Positions 1 to 6,626 of a stretch of DNA of 11,633 bases are shown piece by piece. The position numbers and the translations under genes were made by a program. Under the pieces are notes generated by a model. It saw only the letters and a list, made by a program, of their open reading frames with translations, did not search any database and was not told where the DNA came from. Each line of letters opens with the position of its first letter. Within the stretch, counting starts at the first letter, position 1. The stretch covers positions 1 through 11,633 of the forward strand of contig DASWJX010000097.1 in assembly GCA_036396915.1 (NCBI GenBank). The letters run 5' to 3'. This DNA is from BM509 sp036396915 (lineage in GTDB: Bacteria; Desulfobacterota; Desulfuromonadia; Desulfuromonadales; Geopsychrobacteraceae).

Positions 1-1884
1 AAGATGGCGGATGAACGCATCGGCAATCTCGGGCTGGAAGTGCCGGCCCGATTCGGCCAGGAAGGTCTGCCGCGCCTCTTCCCGGCTCATCGGCGCCCGG
101 TAATGGCGTTCGGCGGTGATCGCTTCATAGACGTCCGCCGCCGCGATGATCCGGGCGCCGAGCGGAATCTCTTCCCCCTTGAGAGCGTTCGGGTAGCCGG
201 TGCCGTCCCATCGTTCATGGTGCGCGTGGCAGATCGCCGGAATGTCGCGAAAAGGACCTTCAAAGGCGACCTTGTCGAGGATTTGTCGGGTTTTCGTGGG
301 ATGGGTCTTGATCACTTCCCGCTCTTCGTCGCTCAGGGGTCCGCCCTTCTTCAGGATCGAATCGGGGATCGCGATCTTTCCGTAGTCATGCAGCAGCGCC
401 GCCATCCGGATCATACGGCAGTCCGGTTCGCTCAAGCCCAGTTCTTCAGCGATGCCGACCGAATACTCGGCGACCTTTTCAGAGTGACCGGCGGTCAGGA
501 AATCGCGGGCATCGATCGAATCGGCCAGCACCTGGAGCGTCGATTCAAACTGGGCGGTCCGGGCTTCCAGCAGCCGGACGTTCTGGATGCTGACGGCAAT
601 GGCCGGCGTAATGCCCATCAGCAGATTGACATCGGACGCCAGCAGCGGCTTTTTGGTTTTGAGATTGTCGACCGCCAGGATGCCGATCGACGTGCCCTCA
701 AGGACAATCGGCACGCAGATGAAGCTGCGGGTGCCGAGAGCCTGGACGAACTCGAGGGATTTCGGGGACAGGGTCTCTTCGATCTCCTCCACATTGTTGA
801 TCATGAACGGTTTCTGTTCGCGATAGGAGACGACAAAAATCCCCCGGCTGTCGGGATTGGCGAGACTGAAGGAGATGTTGGTCAGGATATCCAGATGCTG
901 GTTGAGATAACCGTAGGCGCCGCGAATTTCCAGACGCTTGTGCTGCTCGTCGGCCAGCAGAATCAGGCCGCGGTCGTAATCCAGCGTTTTTTCCAGAACA
1001 TGCACGACCGATGCGATGACCGCGCTGATGCTGGTCCGGTTGGCAATGACATCACCCACGTCCGCGGCCAGCTGGGCATTGCGATAGTTGAGTTCGATCT
1101 GCTCGGCCAACTGGTCGGAGGCGCCCCAGAGCTGCACCATGCCCTTATCCAGTTCCCCGGCCCGGACATATTCCGCCAGCCAGCCGGTGAGCAGCACGGC
1201 AAAGGCGCCGGCCGGCAGCACCGCCCGCAAGGCCAGCGCCGGCTCAATGAAAAAGCTCGTCAGCGTGGCAGCGGCGGCGGTCAGCAGGGCGGCATCGCGA
1301 ACCCGGCGCATGGTTGTCGTGCGATTGTTGCGCCAGGAGATGATATAGCGGCAGACCTTGTTCCCTTTGAACATGCACTCCGGATGTTCGATCTTCGGGA
1401 TGCCGATATTGAAAATATGAACAATCGCCTCAAAAAAGCCGATTCTGTTTTCGCACTGGAAGGGTTTTTCTTCAGCCCCGCGCTTGGCGGCAACGGTGAT
1501 TTCGACTTTGGTGTTGCTGATTTTGCGAGAAGTATAGTCGCTGGAGCGGGTGAATTTCTTGGTCGAGGCCCCGATCAGGGAAAACGCCCTGAGCGGTCCG
1601 GCCAGGCTCAGGCCGTACATCCTCATTGCGCCCAGGGTGCCGGGGGCCGTGGCAAAACGGCCGGCTTCGCGGGCAATGCTCTCGTTGCCGGTCAGCTGGA
1701 CACATCTCTGGTGGAAGAGATCGATCTGCTGCTGGGTGAACCAGTGGCCCTGATCGGCCACTTCATAGGATTCCATGCCGGCGTAGCGCAGGATCTCATT
1801 TCTGTCGATGTCGCTATAGCGAGCGCGCAGCAGCTTGAGATAGGTATCGATAATGCGGCTGTTATAGAGTCGCTTCGAGTCCAC
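1..1884 (-). CDS. GAF and HD-GYP domain cyclic-di-GMP phosphodiesterase, membrane-anchored (partial, C-terminus cut by window edge)
   Basis: Read on the minus strand, 628 codons run from a GTG at 1884 to the window edge. An AGG-type ribosome site lies about 8 nt upstream of the GTG. Residues 1-185 form an N-terminal sensor-like domain ending in a Cys-x7-Cys stretch (C170, C178, then RYIISW); this pattern resembles V4R-like small-ligand domains, but I am unsure of the family. Two hydrophobic helices lie near residues 197-215 and 219-240. A GAF domain spans about 275-437. An HD-GYP domain begins near 455, with the metal-binding HD pair H499-D500 (LLHDYGK) and HHERWDGTGYP ending at P565. HD-GYP proteins hydrolyse cyclic-di-GMP to pGpG or GMP, so the likely role is lowering cyclic-di-GMP in response to a signal sensed by the first domain or GAF. 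The long plus-strand frame over the same DNA is a shadow. Domain calls are firm; ligand and output are unknown. Confidence 0.93.
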   Translation of the reverse strand, partial: MDSKRLYNSRIIDTYLKLLRARYSDIDRNEILRYAGMESYEVADQGHWFTQQQIDLFHQRCVQLTGNESIAREAGRFATAPGTLGAMRMYGLSLAGPLRAFSLIGASTKKFTRSSDYTSRKISNTKVEITVAAKRGAEEKPFQCENRIGFFEAIVHIFNIGIPKIEHPECMFKGNKVCRYIISWRNNRTTTMRRVRDAALLTAAAATLTSFFIEPALALRAVLPAGAFAVLLTGWLAEYVRAGELDKGMVQLWGASDQLAEQIELNYRNAQLAADVGDVIANRTSISAVIASVVHVLEKTLDYDRGLILLADEQHKRLEIRGAYGYLNQHLDILTNISFSLANPDSRGIFVVSYREQKPFMINNVEEIEETLSPKSLEFVQALGTRSFICVPIVLEGTSIGILAVDNLKTKKPLLASDVNLLMGITPAIAVSIQNVRLLEARTAQFESTLQVLADSIDARDFLTAGHSEKVAEYSVGIAEELGLSEPDCRMIRMAALLHDYGKIAIPDSILKKGGPLSDEEREVIKTHPTKTRQILDKVAFEGPFRDIPAICHAHHERWDGTGYPNALKGEEIPLGARIIAAADVYEAITAERHYRAPMSREEARQTFLAESGRHFQPEIADAFIRHL

Positions 1885-2180
1885 TAGTTTTTACCTGCCA
1901 ACATCCGCATCGGGGGGTTCCCCGCCGGACGCTCAACATGGGACCGATTGTTTCTGCTGAGCATGATCGGCCGTTGTCGGAATTGCATCATGTTGATCCT
2001 GCCGGGCCGTTGCAAACGGAATCTCGGCAACGCCTCCTGTGTCCCCTCCTTGTTTTCGCTATCGAACGTTTGTCCCAACCCGGGCCACGAGACCCCGTGC
2101 TGCTCGAAATGCAATCGGCAAGCGCAGGGGGCAGCGTCACGAGCGTACCCCTCCCTGTTCTAAATTAAAATTATTAAAGA
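1885..2180 (-). other. Long 5' leader of the HD-GYP gene, possibly structured; no recognised riboswitch
   Basis: About 290 nt lie between the predicted start and the GTG. Short hairpins can be drawn (AGGGG/CCCCT, CACG/CGTG, CGTTGC/GCAACG). I looked for the conserved core of the class I cyclic-di-GMP riboswitch, expected upstream of such genes in this group, and did not find it. A small frame starting with TTG at 2030 (48 codons) ends in a TAG that overlaps the GTG start by one base (TAGTG), which could couple translation, but it has no convincing start site. Otherwise nothing gene-like is visible. Confidence 0.4.
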
Positions 2181-2209
2181 ATTTTAGAGGGAATGCGGTT
2201 GATAGTCAA
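2181..2209 (-). promoter_or_regulatory. Consensus sigma-70 promoter for the HD-GYP gene
   Basis: On the minus strand TTGACT (2209-2204) and TAAAAT (2186-2181) are separated by exactly 17 bp, each one base from consensus, inside an AT-rich patch. The start would be near 2174, leaving about 290 nt of leader before the GTG at 1884. No other gene starts in between, so it most likely drives the HD-GYP gene. Confidence 0.7.
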
Positions 2210-2384
2210 TAGGGAATGACCTCCTGAGCGGGCATTTCATGGAACGTGAAGCGCCGACCGTGGCTAGCGGTTGGCGCTCCTGCCGGGGAAGACCGGGACA
2301 GCCGCGACCCGGTTGCAGGGCCAGCATCCGCAGCAACGGAACAGCGGTTGCAGGAGCTGTTCGCTTTCTGCAGAGCCTCCCGTT
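2210..2384. other. Non-coding stretch downstream of the MscS gene
   Basis: Apart from the hairpin at 2250-2278, nothing recognisable is present. Reading frames on both strands lack ribosome sites and show no family resemblance. Together with 1885-2209 it makes a 500-bp gap without a supportable gene. Confidence 0.5.
2250..2278 (-). terminator. Strong hairpin after the MscS gene, probable transcript end
   Basis: Arms 2250-2260 and 2268-2278 pair over 11 positions with one non-Watson-Crick pair (G-U on the plus-strand RNA, A-C on the minus-strand RNA) and a 7-nt loop. It lies about 105 nt past the MscS stop. There is no clear T-run, so it is either a weak or factor-assisted terminator or a 3'-end stabilising structure. 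Confidence 0.35.
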
Positions 2385-3554
2385 TCAGGTGGTGCCGGTC
2401 GCCTCCCTGGGCCGGACGTTGCGGCTTTCGGCGGCCCAGCCGGGGGGCTGAGCCGTTTCAGCTATGGCGCCGGTTTCCAGATAAAGCGACCGGCTGGGGA
2501 AGGCGATCTCCAGACCCAGCCCTTCGAGGATATCCATGATTTTGAGGCAGACATCCTGCCGGGCATCCAGGTATTCCTGCCAGACGGTGCTGCCGGTGAA
2601 GCAGTAGACCATGATATCGAGGGACGAAGCGCCGAAGTCGGTGAAGTTGACCAGCAGGAATTCCTGATCGATGGCCGGGTGCTCGCGCAACATGCGGCGG
2701 ATGGCGGCGACCGCCTGGCGCATCCGCTCCGGGCCGGTGGCGTAGGTGATGCCGACGTTCATCTTGATGCGCCGTTTCGGCATGCGGCTGTAGTTGTTGA
2801 TCGGCATGTTCATCAGCACGCTGTTGGGGACGGTGATCAGGGTTTTGGCGAAGGTGCGGATTTTGGTCGAGCGGAATCCGATCTCTTCGACGGTCCCTTC
2901 CAGTTCGCCGGTCTGAACCCAGTCGCCGATGGCGAAGGGGCGGTCGAGCAGGATCATGATCGAGCCGAAGATGTTGGACAGGGCGTCCTTGGCGGCGAGG
3001 GCAATGGCCAGGCCGCCGATGCCGAGCGAGGCGAGCAGACCGGAGATCGAGTAGCCGAGGTTCTGGACCACCATGACGATGGCCATGACGACAATAAAGA
3101 CGCGCAGCGATTTGCGGACGAACGGCAGCAGGTGATTGTCCAGATCGGTATCGGTTCTGCCGGCCCATTGTTGCAGCAGCGCATCGAGCACATCGACCAG
3201 ATTGTAAAGCGCCCAGGCGATGGCGAAGGCGATGAGGAACTTGATCACTGCCAAGGCCATGAGCTGCAGGTCGACCGGTGCGGCCGGCAGTTGCAGCAGG
3301 GCAAAAGCGAGATAGAGACCGGTAATGACGGCCAGGAATTCGGCCGGCATGCGCAGCGCCTGAAGCGCCTGGTCATCGTAGCCGTTTTGCGTGCGGCCGG
3401 CGATCGGCTGGAGCACGCGAACGAAAAACTGGCCGATCAGCTTTTTCACCAGCAGGGCGCCGAGCAGCGCGGCGAAGGCGGCGGCAAAGCGTCCCAGGCT
3501 GATGCCGAAAAAGGTCTGGTCCAGCTGGGCGAACAGCTCGTGCAGGGTTTCCAT
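2385..3554 (-). CDS. MscS-family mechanosensitive ion channel
   Basis: A 389-residue inner-membrane channel that would open under membrane tension and release solutes during hypo-osmotic shock. The ATG at 3554 follows GAGGAG at about 8 nt. Hydrophobic helices lie near residues 21-47, 69-90, 96-121 and 148-170. The pore-lining helix follows at about 174-198, with the small-residue pattern LGIGGLAIALAAKDALSN typical of MscS. The cytoplasmic beta domain starts with DRPFAIGDWV (205-213), and the vestibule ends with IAFPSRSLYLE (350-360). With five helices it is larger than the three-helix E. coli MscS and nearer to medium-sized MscS-like proteins. The Pro/Gly/Arg-rich last 25 residues are probably disordered. 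It lies 74 bp after the nuclease gene and may share its transcript. Family assignment is secure; conductance and ion preference cannot be told. Confidence 0.95.
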   Translation of the reverse strand: METLHELFAQLDQTFFGISLGRFAAAFAALLGALLVKKLIGQFFVRVLQPIAGRTQNGYDDQALQALRMPAEFLAVITGLYLAFALLQLPAAPVDLQLMALAVIKFLIAFAIAWALYNLVDVLDALLQQWAGRTDTDLDNHLLPFVRKSLRVFIVVMAIVMVVQNLGYSISGLLASLGIGGLAIALAAKDALSNIFGSIMILLDRPFAIGDWVQTGELEGTVEEIGFRSTKIRTFAKTLITVPNSVLMNMPINNYSRMPKRRIKMNVGITYATGPERMRQAVAAIRRMLREHPAIDQEFLLVNFTDFGASSLDIMVYCFTGSTVWQEYLDARQDVCLKIMDILEGLGLEIAFPSRSLYLETGAIAETAQPPGWAAESRNVRPREATGTT

Positions 3555-3628
3555 CGGTTCTCTCCTCGGGCGGTGTCGGCAGGCCCGGCAATTATCGGAA
3601 AATTTCCGGCCTTGGCAAGGGGCAGCGG

Positions 3629-4138
3629 TTACGGTTCCCAGAGTCCGCGGGCGGCCTGGCGCGCCTGCGCTTCGACGGCGAGGAACTCCTGTTTCAGGCG
3701 AAAATCGAAACGCCGATAGACCGCGGCCAGGCCCTGTTCGAGCAGCAGCCGGTTGAGCAGGGTGCCGTCCGGCAGGTAGACATAGGCGAGGGTGCGGCCG
3801 AATTTATCCCGCCGCTCCCGGTCGAAGTCGAGAACGACCCGCTGCCCCTTGACATGGCGGATGTTGAAAGCCAGAGCCCGGGCAGCGATGTTTCGCAAGC
3901 GCGGCGCAGAGATCCGGTAGCGCTCGCGATAGAATGCGTCGCGGGGGGAAGCGTCACGTTCGGGGGTGTCGATGCCGAGCAGGCGGACCTTGCCGATCCC
4001 TTCGACCATGAGGGTGTCGCCGTCGTAGATCCAGCTGACCAGCCCGCCGGTCGTCGCGGCGGCAAGCGGTACCGCCCAGACCAGCAGGCAGAGCGCCAGG
4101 CACGGGACTATGAGTTTCCGGCGGATCAGCGGCCCCAT
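3629..4138 (-). CDS. Secreted thermonuclease-like protein (Staphylococcal nuclease fold)
   Basis: 169 residues. The chosen start is ATG 4138, which overlaps the end of the membrane protein gene by 13 bp; the frame stays open further upstream but there runs antisense-like through that neighbour. Residues 1-28 are a signal peptide: RRK, a hydrophobic core (LIVPCLALCLLVWAVPL), then AAA. The mature part holds the SNase active-site pattern: D41 in YDGDTL, R52, D57 and E60 in VRLLGIDTPE, and R115 in KFGRTLAYVYL. These match the calcium ligands and catalytic Arg/Glu/Arg of the family. Expected activity is calcium-dependent cleavage of DNA or RNA in the periplasm or outside, for scavenging or for clearing extracellular DNA. 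It is translationally coupled to the four-helix protein, though a shared function is not evident. Confidence 0.93.
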   Translation of the reverse strand: MGPLIRRKLIVPCLALCLLVWAVPLAAATTGGLVSWIYDGDTLMVEGIGKVRLLGIDTPERDASPRDAFYRERYRISAPRLRNIAARALAFNIRHVKGQRVVLDFDRERRDKFGRTLAYVYLPDGTLLNRLLLEQGLAAVYRRFDFRLKQEFLAVEAQARQAARGLWEP

Positions 4139-4548
4139 AGCAGCCGGGTGAAGACGCCGGTGAACAATCCCCAGACCAGATTGACCATCAGCACGATGAG
4201 CGGCGTGAGCAGGCCGAGTTTCAATCCGCCCTGGCCCAGGTTCATCTGGTGGGGGAAGATGACGAACAGCATGGTCAGGGTCGGCAGCAGGCTGCACCAG
4301 AGCGCTTTTCTGACCCAGTGGCGGCGGCTGCGGACCAGGCTGACGGAAAAGAAGTACGGGATGCCCCAGATTCCGCCCCAGACCAGCCGCGGATAGAGCC
4401 AGTCGGGGGTGAGCAGCGGGGCCAGCTTGACCCCGGCCATGGCGGTCAGGCCCCAATCGCCGAGCAACCAGAGAAACAGGCTGCAGGCGAGGCCGCCGAT
4501 CATTCCGGCGCAGAAGCAGACGGCAAGCAGGGCGCTGTTTCTCGACAT
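4126..4548 (-). CDS. Small four-helix membrane protein of unknown function
   Basis: 140 residues; ATG at 4548 is preceded by GGAGG with 4-nt spacing. Four hydrophobic segments are visible, near residues 6-28, 55-72, 85-98 and 112-135, joined by short Arg/Lys-bearing loops (RSRRHWVRK at about 73-81). The sequence is rich in Trp, Gly and Leu. I do not recognise a named family; it resembles lineage-specific hypothetical membrane proteins. Its 3' end overlaps the nuclease start by 13 bp, so the two are surely co-transcribed. There is no signal sequence other than the first helix, and no Cys or His cluster that would suggest a metal or haem site. Confidence 0.85.
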   Translation of the reverse strand: MSRNSALLAVCFCAGMIGGLACSLFLWLLGDWGLTAMAGVKLAPLLTPDWLYPRLVWGGIWGIPYFFSVSLVRSRRHWVRKALWCSLLPTLTMLFVIFPHQMNLGQGGLKLGLLTPLIVLMVNLVWGLFTGVFTRLLWGR

Positions 4549-4637
4549 GATTCCTCCGTGAGTGAAATAGATAGGGCAAGCTTACGGCGTTAGGGGCCAA
4601 AAACAGCCAGGTCGGACAGGGGACAGCGGCGCGCCGC

Positions 4638-5474
4638 TCAGCTTTGCGGCAACGTTTCGTTCATGCTGCCGGTCCGGTAGCCCTGCAGGTCGAGGGTCAC
4701 ATAGGTGAATCCGGCTTTCTTGAATTCCGCCACCAGGGTTTCGCGCAGCGGGTCGTCGAGCAATCGGGCCAGCTCCGCGGGCGCTACCTCGATCCGGGCG
4801 ATCTCATGATGATAGCGGACCCGGTAGTTGCGGAAGCCCTGCCGGCGCAGGAAGGTTTCGCAGTGGTCGATGCGGGTCAAGCGTTCGGCGGTGATCCGGG
4901 TTCCGTAGGGGAAACGGGACGAGAGACAGGCGAAGGGCTGCTTGTCCCAGGTCGGCAGATTAAGCTGCCGGCTCAAGTGCCGGATGTCGTCTTTGCCCAG
5001 ACCGGCTTCCAGCAGCGGGGAGCGGATCTGCAGTTCCCGAACGGCATCGCGGCCCGGACGATAATCGCTCAGATCGTCGAGGTTGGAGCCGTCAACCACG
5101 ACAGCGTAGTTCAGCTGCGCGGCTTTGCTCAGGCAGAGGGTGAAGAGTTCGTGCTTGCAGTGATAGCAGCGGCGCGGGTTGTTTTCGGCGAAACCGGGGA
5201 TCTCCAGTTCGTTGCTCTCGATCACCAGCTGTTCGACGCCCATCGCCGCAGCCAGGTCGCGGCTCTGTTCGAATTCGAACGCCGGGTAGGTGGGGGAGGT
5301 CGCCGTCAGCGCCAGAACCTGTTGCGGTCCCAGGACGTCGCAGGCCACGCGCAGCAGGAATGTCGAATCGACGCCACCGGAAAAGGCGACGACAACCGAT
5401 TTCATCTCCTGCAGCAGCTGCCGCAGGAGATGAAATCGGTCACTCAGGGGTGTCGAACCGGGATCTTCAATCAT
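4638..5474 (-). CDS. larE: LarE-type ATP-dependent sulfur insertase (PP-loop superfamily)
   Basis: 278 residues. LarE adenylates a nicotinate-derived substrate and converts its carboxylates to thiocarboxylates for the nickel-pincer cofactor of lactate racemase and related enzymes. Seen here: the PP-loop SGGVDS at 32-37, RRCYHCKHELF with C103 and C106, DGSNLDDLSDYRPG at 128-141, ACLSSRFPYG with C183, and the family ending TLDLQGYRTGSMNETL. As I recall it, L. plantarum LarE has only the cysteine equivalent to C183, which it sacrifices; enzymes with a CxxC plus that cysteine bind a [4Fe-4S] cluster and may be catalytic, and this protein is of that second kind. No larA, larB or larC is nearby. 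The start at 5474 has only a weak ribosome site; the palindromic repeat at 5505-5631 ends 30 bp upstream and may have displaced the native leader. Codons 12-27 form a perfect hairpin. Confidence 0.92.
   Translation of the reverse strand: MIEDPGSTPLSDRFHLLRQLLQEMKSVVVAFSGGVDSTFLLRVACDVLGPQQVLALTATSPTYPAFEFEQSRDLAAAMGVEQLVIESNELEIPGFAENNPRRCYHCKHELFTLCLSKAAQLNYAVVVDGSNLDDLSDYRPGRDAVRELQIRSPLLEAGLGKDDIRHLSRQLNLPTWDKQPFACLSSRFPYGTRITAERLTRIDHCETFLRRQGFRNYRVRYHHEIARIEVAPAELARLLDDPLRETLVAEFKKAGFTYVTLDLQGYRTGSMNETLPQS
5395..5440. repeat. Perfect 18-bp inverted repeat inside the 5' end of larE
   Basis: Left arm 5395-5412 (ACCGATTTCATCTCCTGC) and right arm 5423-5440 are exact reverse complements, with a 10-base loop at 5413-5422. 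In larE the start-proximal arm encodes residues about 12-17 (DRFHLL) and the other arm encodes QEMKSV just before the conserved PP-loop strand. In mRNA this would be a very stable hairpin about 35 nt after the start codon. Confidence 0.95.
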
Positions 5475-5504
5475 GATGCTTTCGCAAAAACTTTAGAGTT
5501 TGAT

Positions 5505-5631
5505 GATGGCTAAGCAAAAATTTCGTCCTACAAGGCTTGGTGGTTTTTCAGGGGCGAAGGCATACATCAGGTATGTCGAGGTCCTGAAAAAACGCCGTAA
5601 CGCCGTAGGGCGGACTTTTTGCGACGCCATC
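5505..5631. repeat. Palindromic intergenic repeat, copy 1
   Basis: A 127-bp element between cysK and larE. Its ends form imperfect inverted repeats: GATGGC-3-GCAAAAA at the left and the complement TTTTTGC-3-GCCATC at the right, then CCTAC/GTAGG. Nested inside are GTTTTTCAGG paired with CCTGAAAAAAC and CATAC paired with GTATG. By eye it differs from the copy at 9904-10029 at 13 of 127 columns. It carries no credible gene. Read on the minus strand, its first bases (GATGGC) complete the TGA stop of cysK. Size and structure suggest a REP or MITE-like element or a structured RNA element. Confidence 0.9.
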
Positions 5632-6550
5632 AGTCATAGATACCGGTCGAAAGATAGCGTTCCCCGGTGTCGCAAAGGACGGTCACCACGGTTTTCCCGG
5701 CGCCGAGCTGTCTGGCCACCGCGCGGGCGGCGAAAACATTGGCGCCGGCGGAGATCCCGGCGAAGATCCCCTGTTCGCGGGCCAGCTGACGCGTGGTGGC
5801 GATGGCGTCTTCATTGCTGACGGTTATGACCTGGTCGTAGATGGAGGTGTCGAGGATGTCGGGGATGAAACCTGCCCCGATCCCCTGGATTTTGTGCGGT
5901 CCGGCGTCGCCGCCGGAGAGCACCGGAGAATCGCTCGGTTCCACGGCGAAGATTTTCACAGCGGGATTGAGTTTGCGCAGGACGTGGCCGACCCCGGTGA
6001 TGGTCCCGCCGGTGCCGACCCCGGCGACAAAGGCATCGATCTTGCCGTCAAGGGCGGCGACAATTTCCGGGCCGGTGGTCTGTTCGTGCACGCGCGGATT
6101 GGCCGGATTCTTGAACTGCTGGGGAAGGAATGCCCCCTTCTTCTCCGCCAGCAGCTCGGCTTTTTCAATCGCACCGCGCATCCCCAGATTGCCGGGAGTG
6201 AGCACCAGTTCCGCGCCGTAGACATTGAACAACCGGCGCCGTTCGAGACTCATGGTATCCGGCATGGTCAGGATCAGCGGGTAGCCTTTGACCGCCGCCA
6301 CCAGCGCCAGGCCGATGCCGGTGTTGCCGCTGGTCGGTTCGATGATCGTCATGCCCGGCTTGAGCGCGCCGCTCTGCTCGGCGTCTTCGATCATCGCCAG
6401 GGCGATCCGGTCCTTGACGCTGCCGCCGGGATTGCTCCCTTCCATTTTTCCCCAGATGACCGCTTCGTCCAGGGACGCGCCTTTGTTGACGCGAACCAGC
6501 GGGGTATTGCCGATCTGCCCCAGAGGGGTATCGCTCTTTGATTGAGGCAT
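5630..6550 (-). CDS. cysK: Cysteine synthase A (O-acetylserine sulfhydrylase)
   Basis: 306 residues, the usual CysK length. It uses PLP to join O-acetyl-L-serine and sulfide into cysteine in the cytoplasm. Seen here: GNTPLVR at 14-20; the PLP lysine K46 in NPGGSVKDR; EPTSGNTGIG, which binds the substrate carboxylate; the phosphate-binding GVGTGGTITG; and SAGAN near the C-terminus, ending RYLSTGIYD. The ATG at 6550 is chosen because AGGAGG sits 6 nt upstream and MPQSKSDTPLGQIGNTPLV matches family N-termini; the frame is open further upstream but without family similarity. It follows the Rrf2 regulator gene by 76 bp, so the two form an operon. In Bacillus, CysK also binds the Rrf2 repressor CymR and transmits the cysteine signal; a similar partnership here is only an inference. 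Confidence 0.97.
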   Translation of the reverse strand: MPQSKSDTPLGQIGNTPLVRVNKGASLDEAVIWGKMEGSNPGGSVKDRIALAMIEDAEQSGALKPGMTIIEPTSGNTGIGLALVAAVKGYPLILTMPDTMSLERRRLFNVYGAELVLTPGNLGMRGAIEKAELLAEKKGAFLPQQFKNPANPRVHEQTTGPEIVAALDGKIDAFVAGVGTGGTITGVGHVLRKLNPAVKIFAVEPSDSPVLSGGDAGPHKIQGIGAGFIPDILDTSIYDQVITVSNEDAIATTRQLAREQGIFAGISAGANVFAARAVARQLGAGKTVVTVLCDTGERYLSTGIYD

Positions 6551-6573
6551 GGTCTTCCTCCTGAAAGTATGGC

Positions 6574-6600
6574 CGGGTCCGGAGCCCGCGGGCGGACCCG
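6574..6600 (-). promoter_or_regulatory. Stable stem-loop between the Rrf2 gene and cysK
   Basis: CGGGTCCG (6574-6581) and CGGACCCG (6593-6600) pair perfectly over 8 bp around an 11-nt loop that itself contains the palindrome CCCGCGGG. It lies about 24 nt before the cysK start. No T-run follows on the minus strand, so it is not an intrinsic terminator. It could be an RNA-processing or stability element setting the regulator-to-enzyme ratio. Confidence 0.4.
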
Positions 6601-6626
6601 ACAGGCCCGTATCGTCCGAGACCCTT

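Noticed and set aside
4..1887. 627-codon open frame on the plus strand
   Set aside because: It is the shadow of the HD-GYP gene. The minus-strand frame shows clear GAF and HD-GYP motifs, while the plus frame is Arg/Gln/Gly-rich with no family motif.
1885..2180. Class I cyclic-di-GMP (GEMM) riboswitch in the HD-GYP leader
   Set aside because: The conserved core of that class was not found on reading the leader; only loosely similar GGGACAAAC-like words occur.
3596..3608. CGGAAAATTTCCG palindrome between the nuclease and MscS genes
   Set aside because: A short symmetric word in a 74-bp gap with no promoter elements around it; could be chance.
2271..3719. 482-codon plus-strand frame over the MscS gene
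   Set aside because: Shadow frame caused by high GC; the minus strand encodes an unmistakable MscS pore helix and beta domain.
4139..4600. N-terminal extension of the nuclease frame to 4600
   Set aside because: The extension reads out of frame through the four-helix membrane protein gene; the signal peptide begins at ATG 4138.
4625..4638. Palindrome AGCGGCGCGCCGCT just after larE as a terminator
   Set aside because: It can form only a short 5-bp stem and the nearest T-run is about 25 nt away; too weak to call.
5500..5820. Plus-strand frame across repeat copy 1 as a small basic protein
   Set aside because: Copy 2 has a one-base gap that breaks the frame, so the repeat is not conserved as coding sequence.
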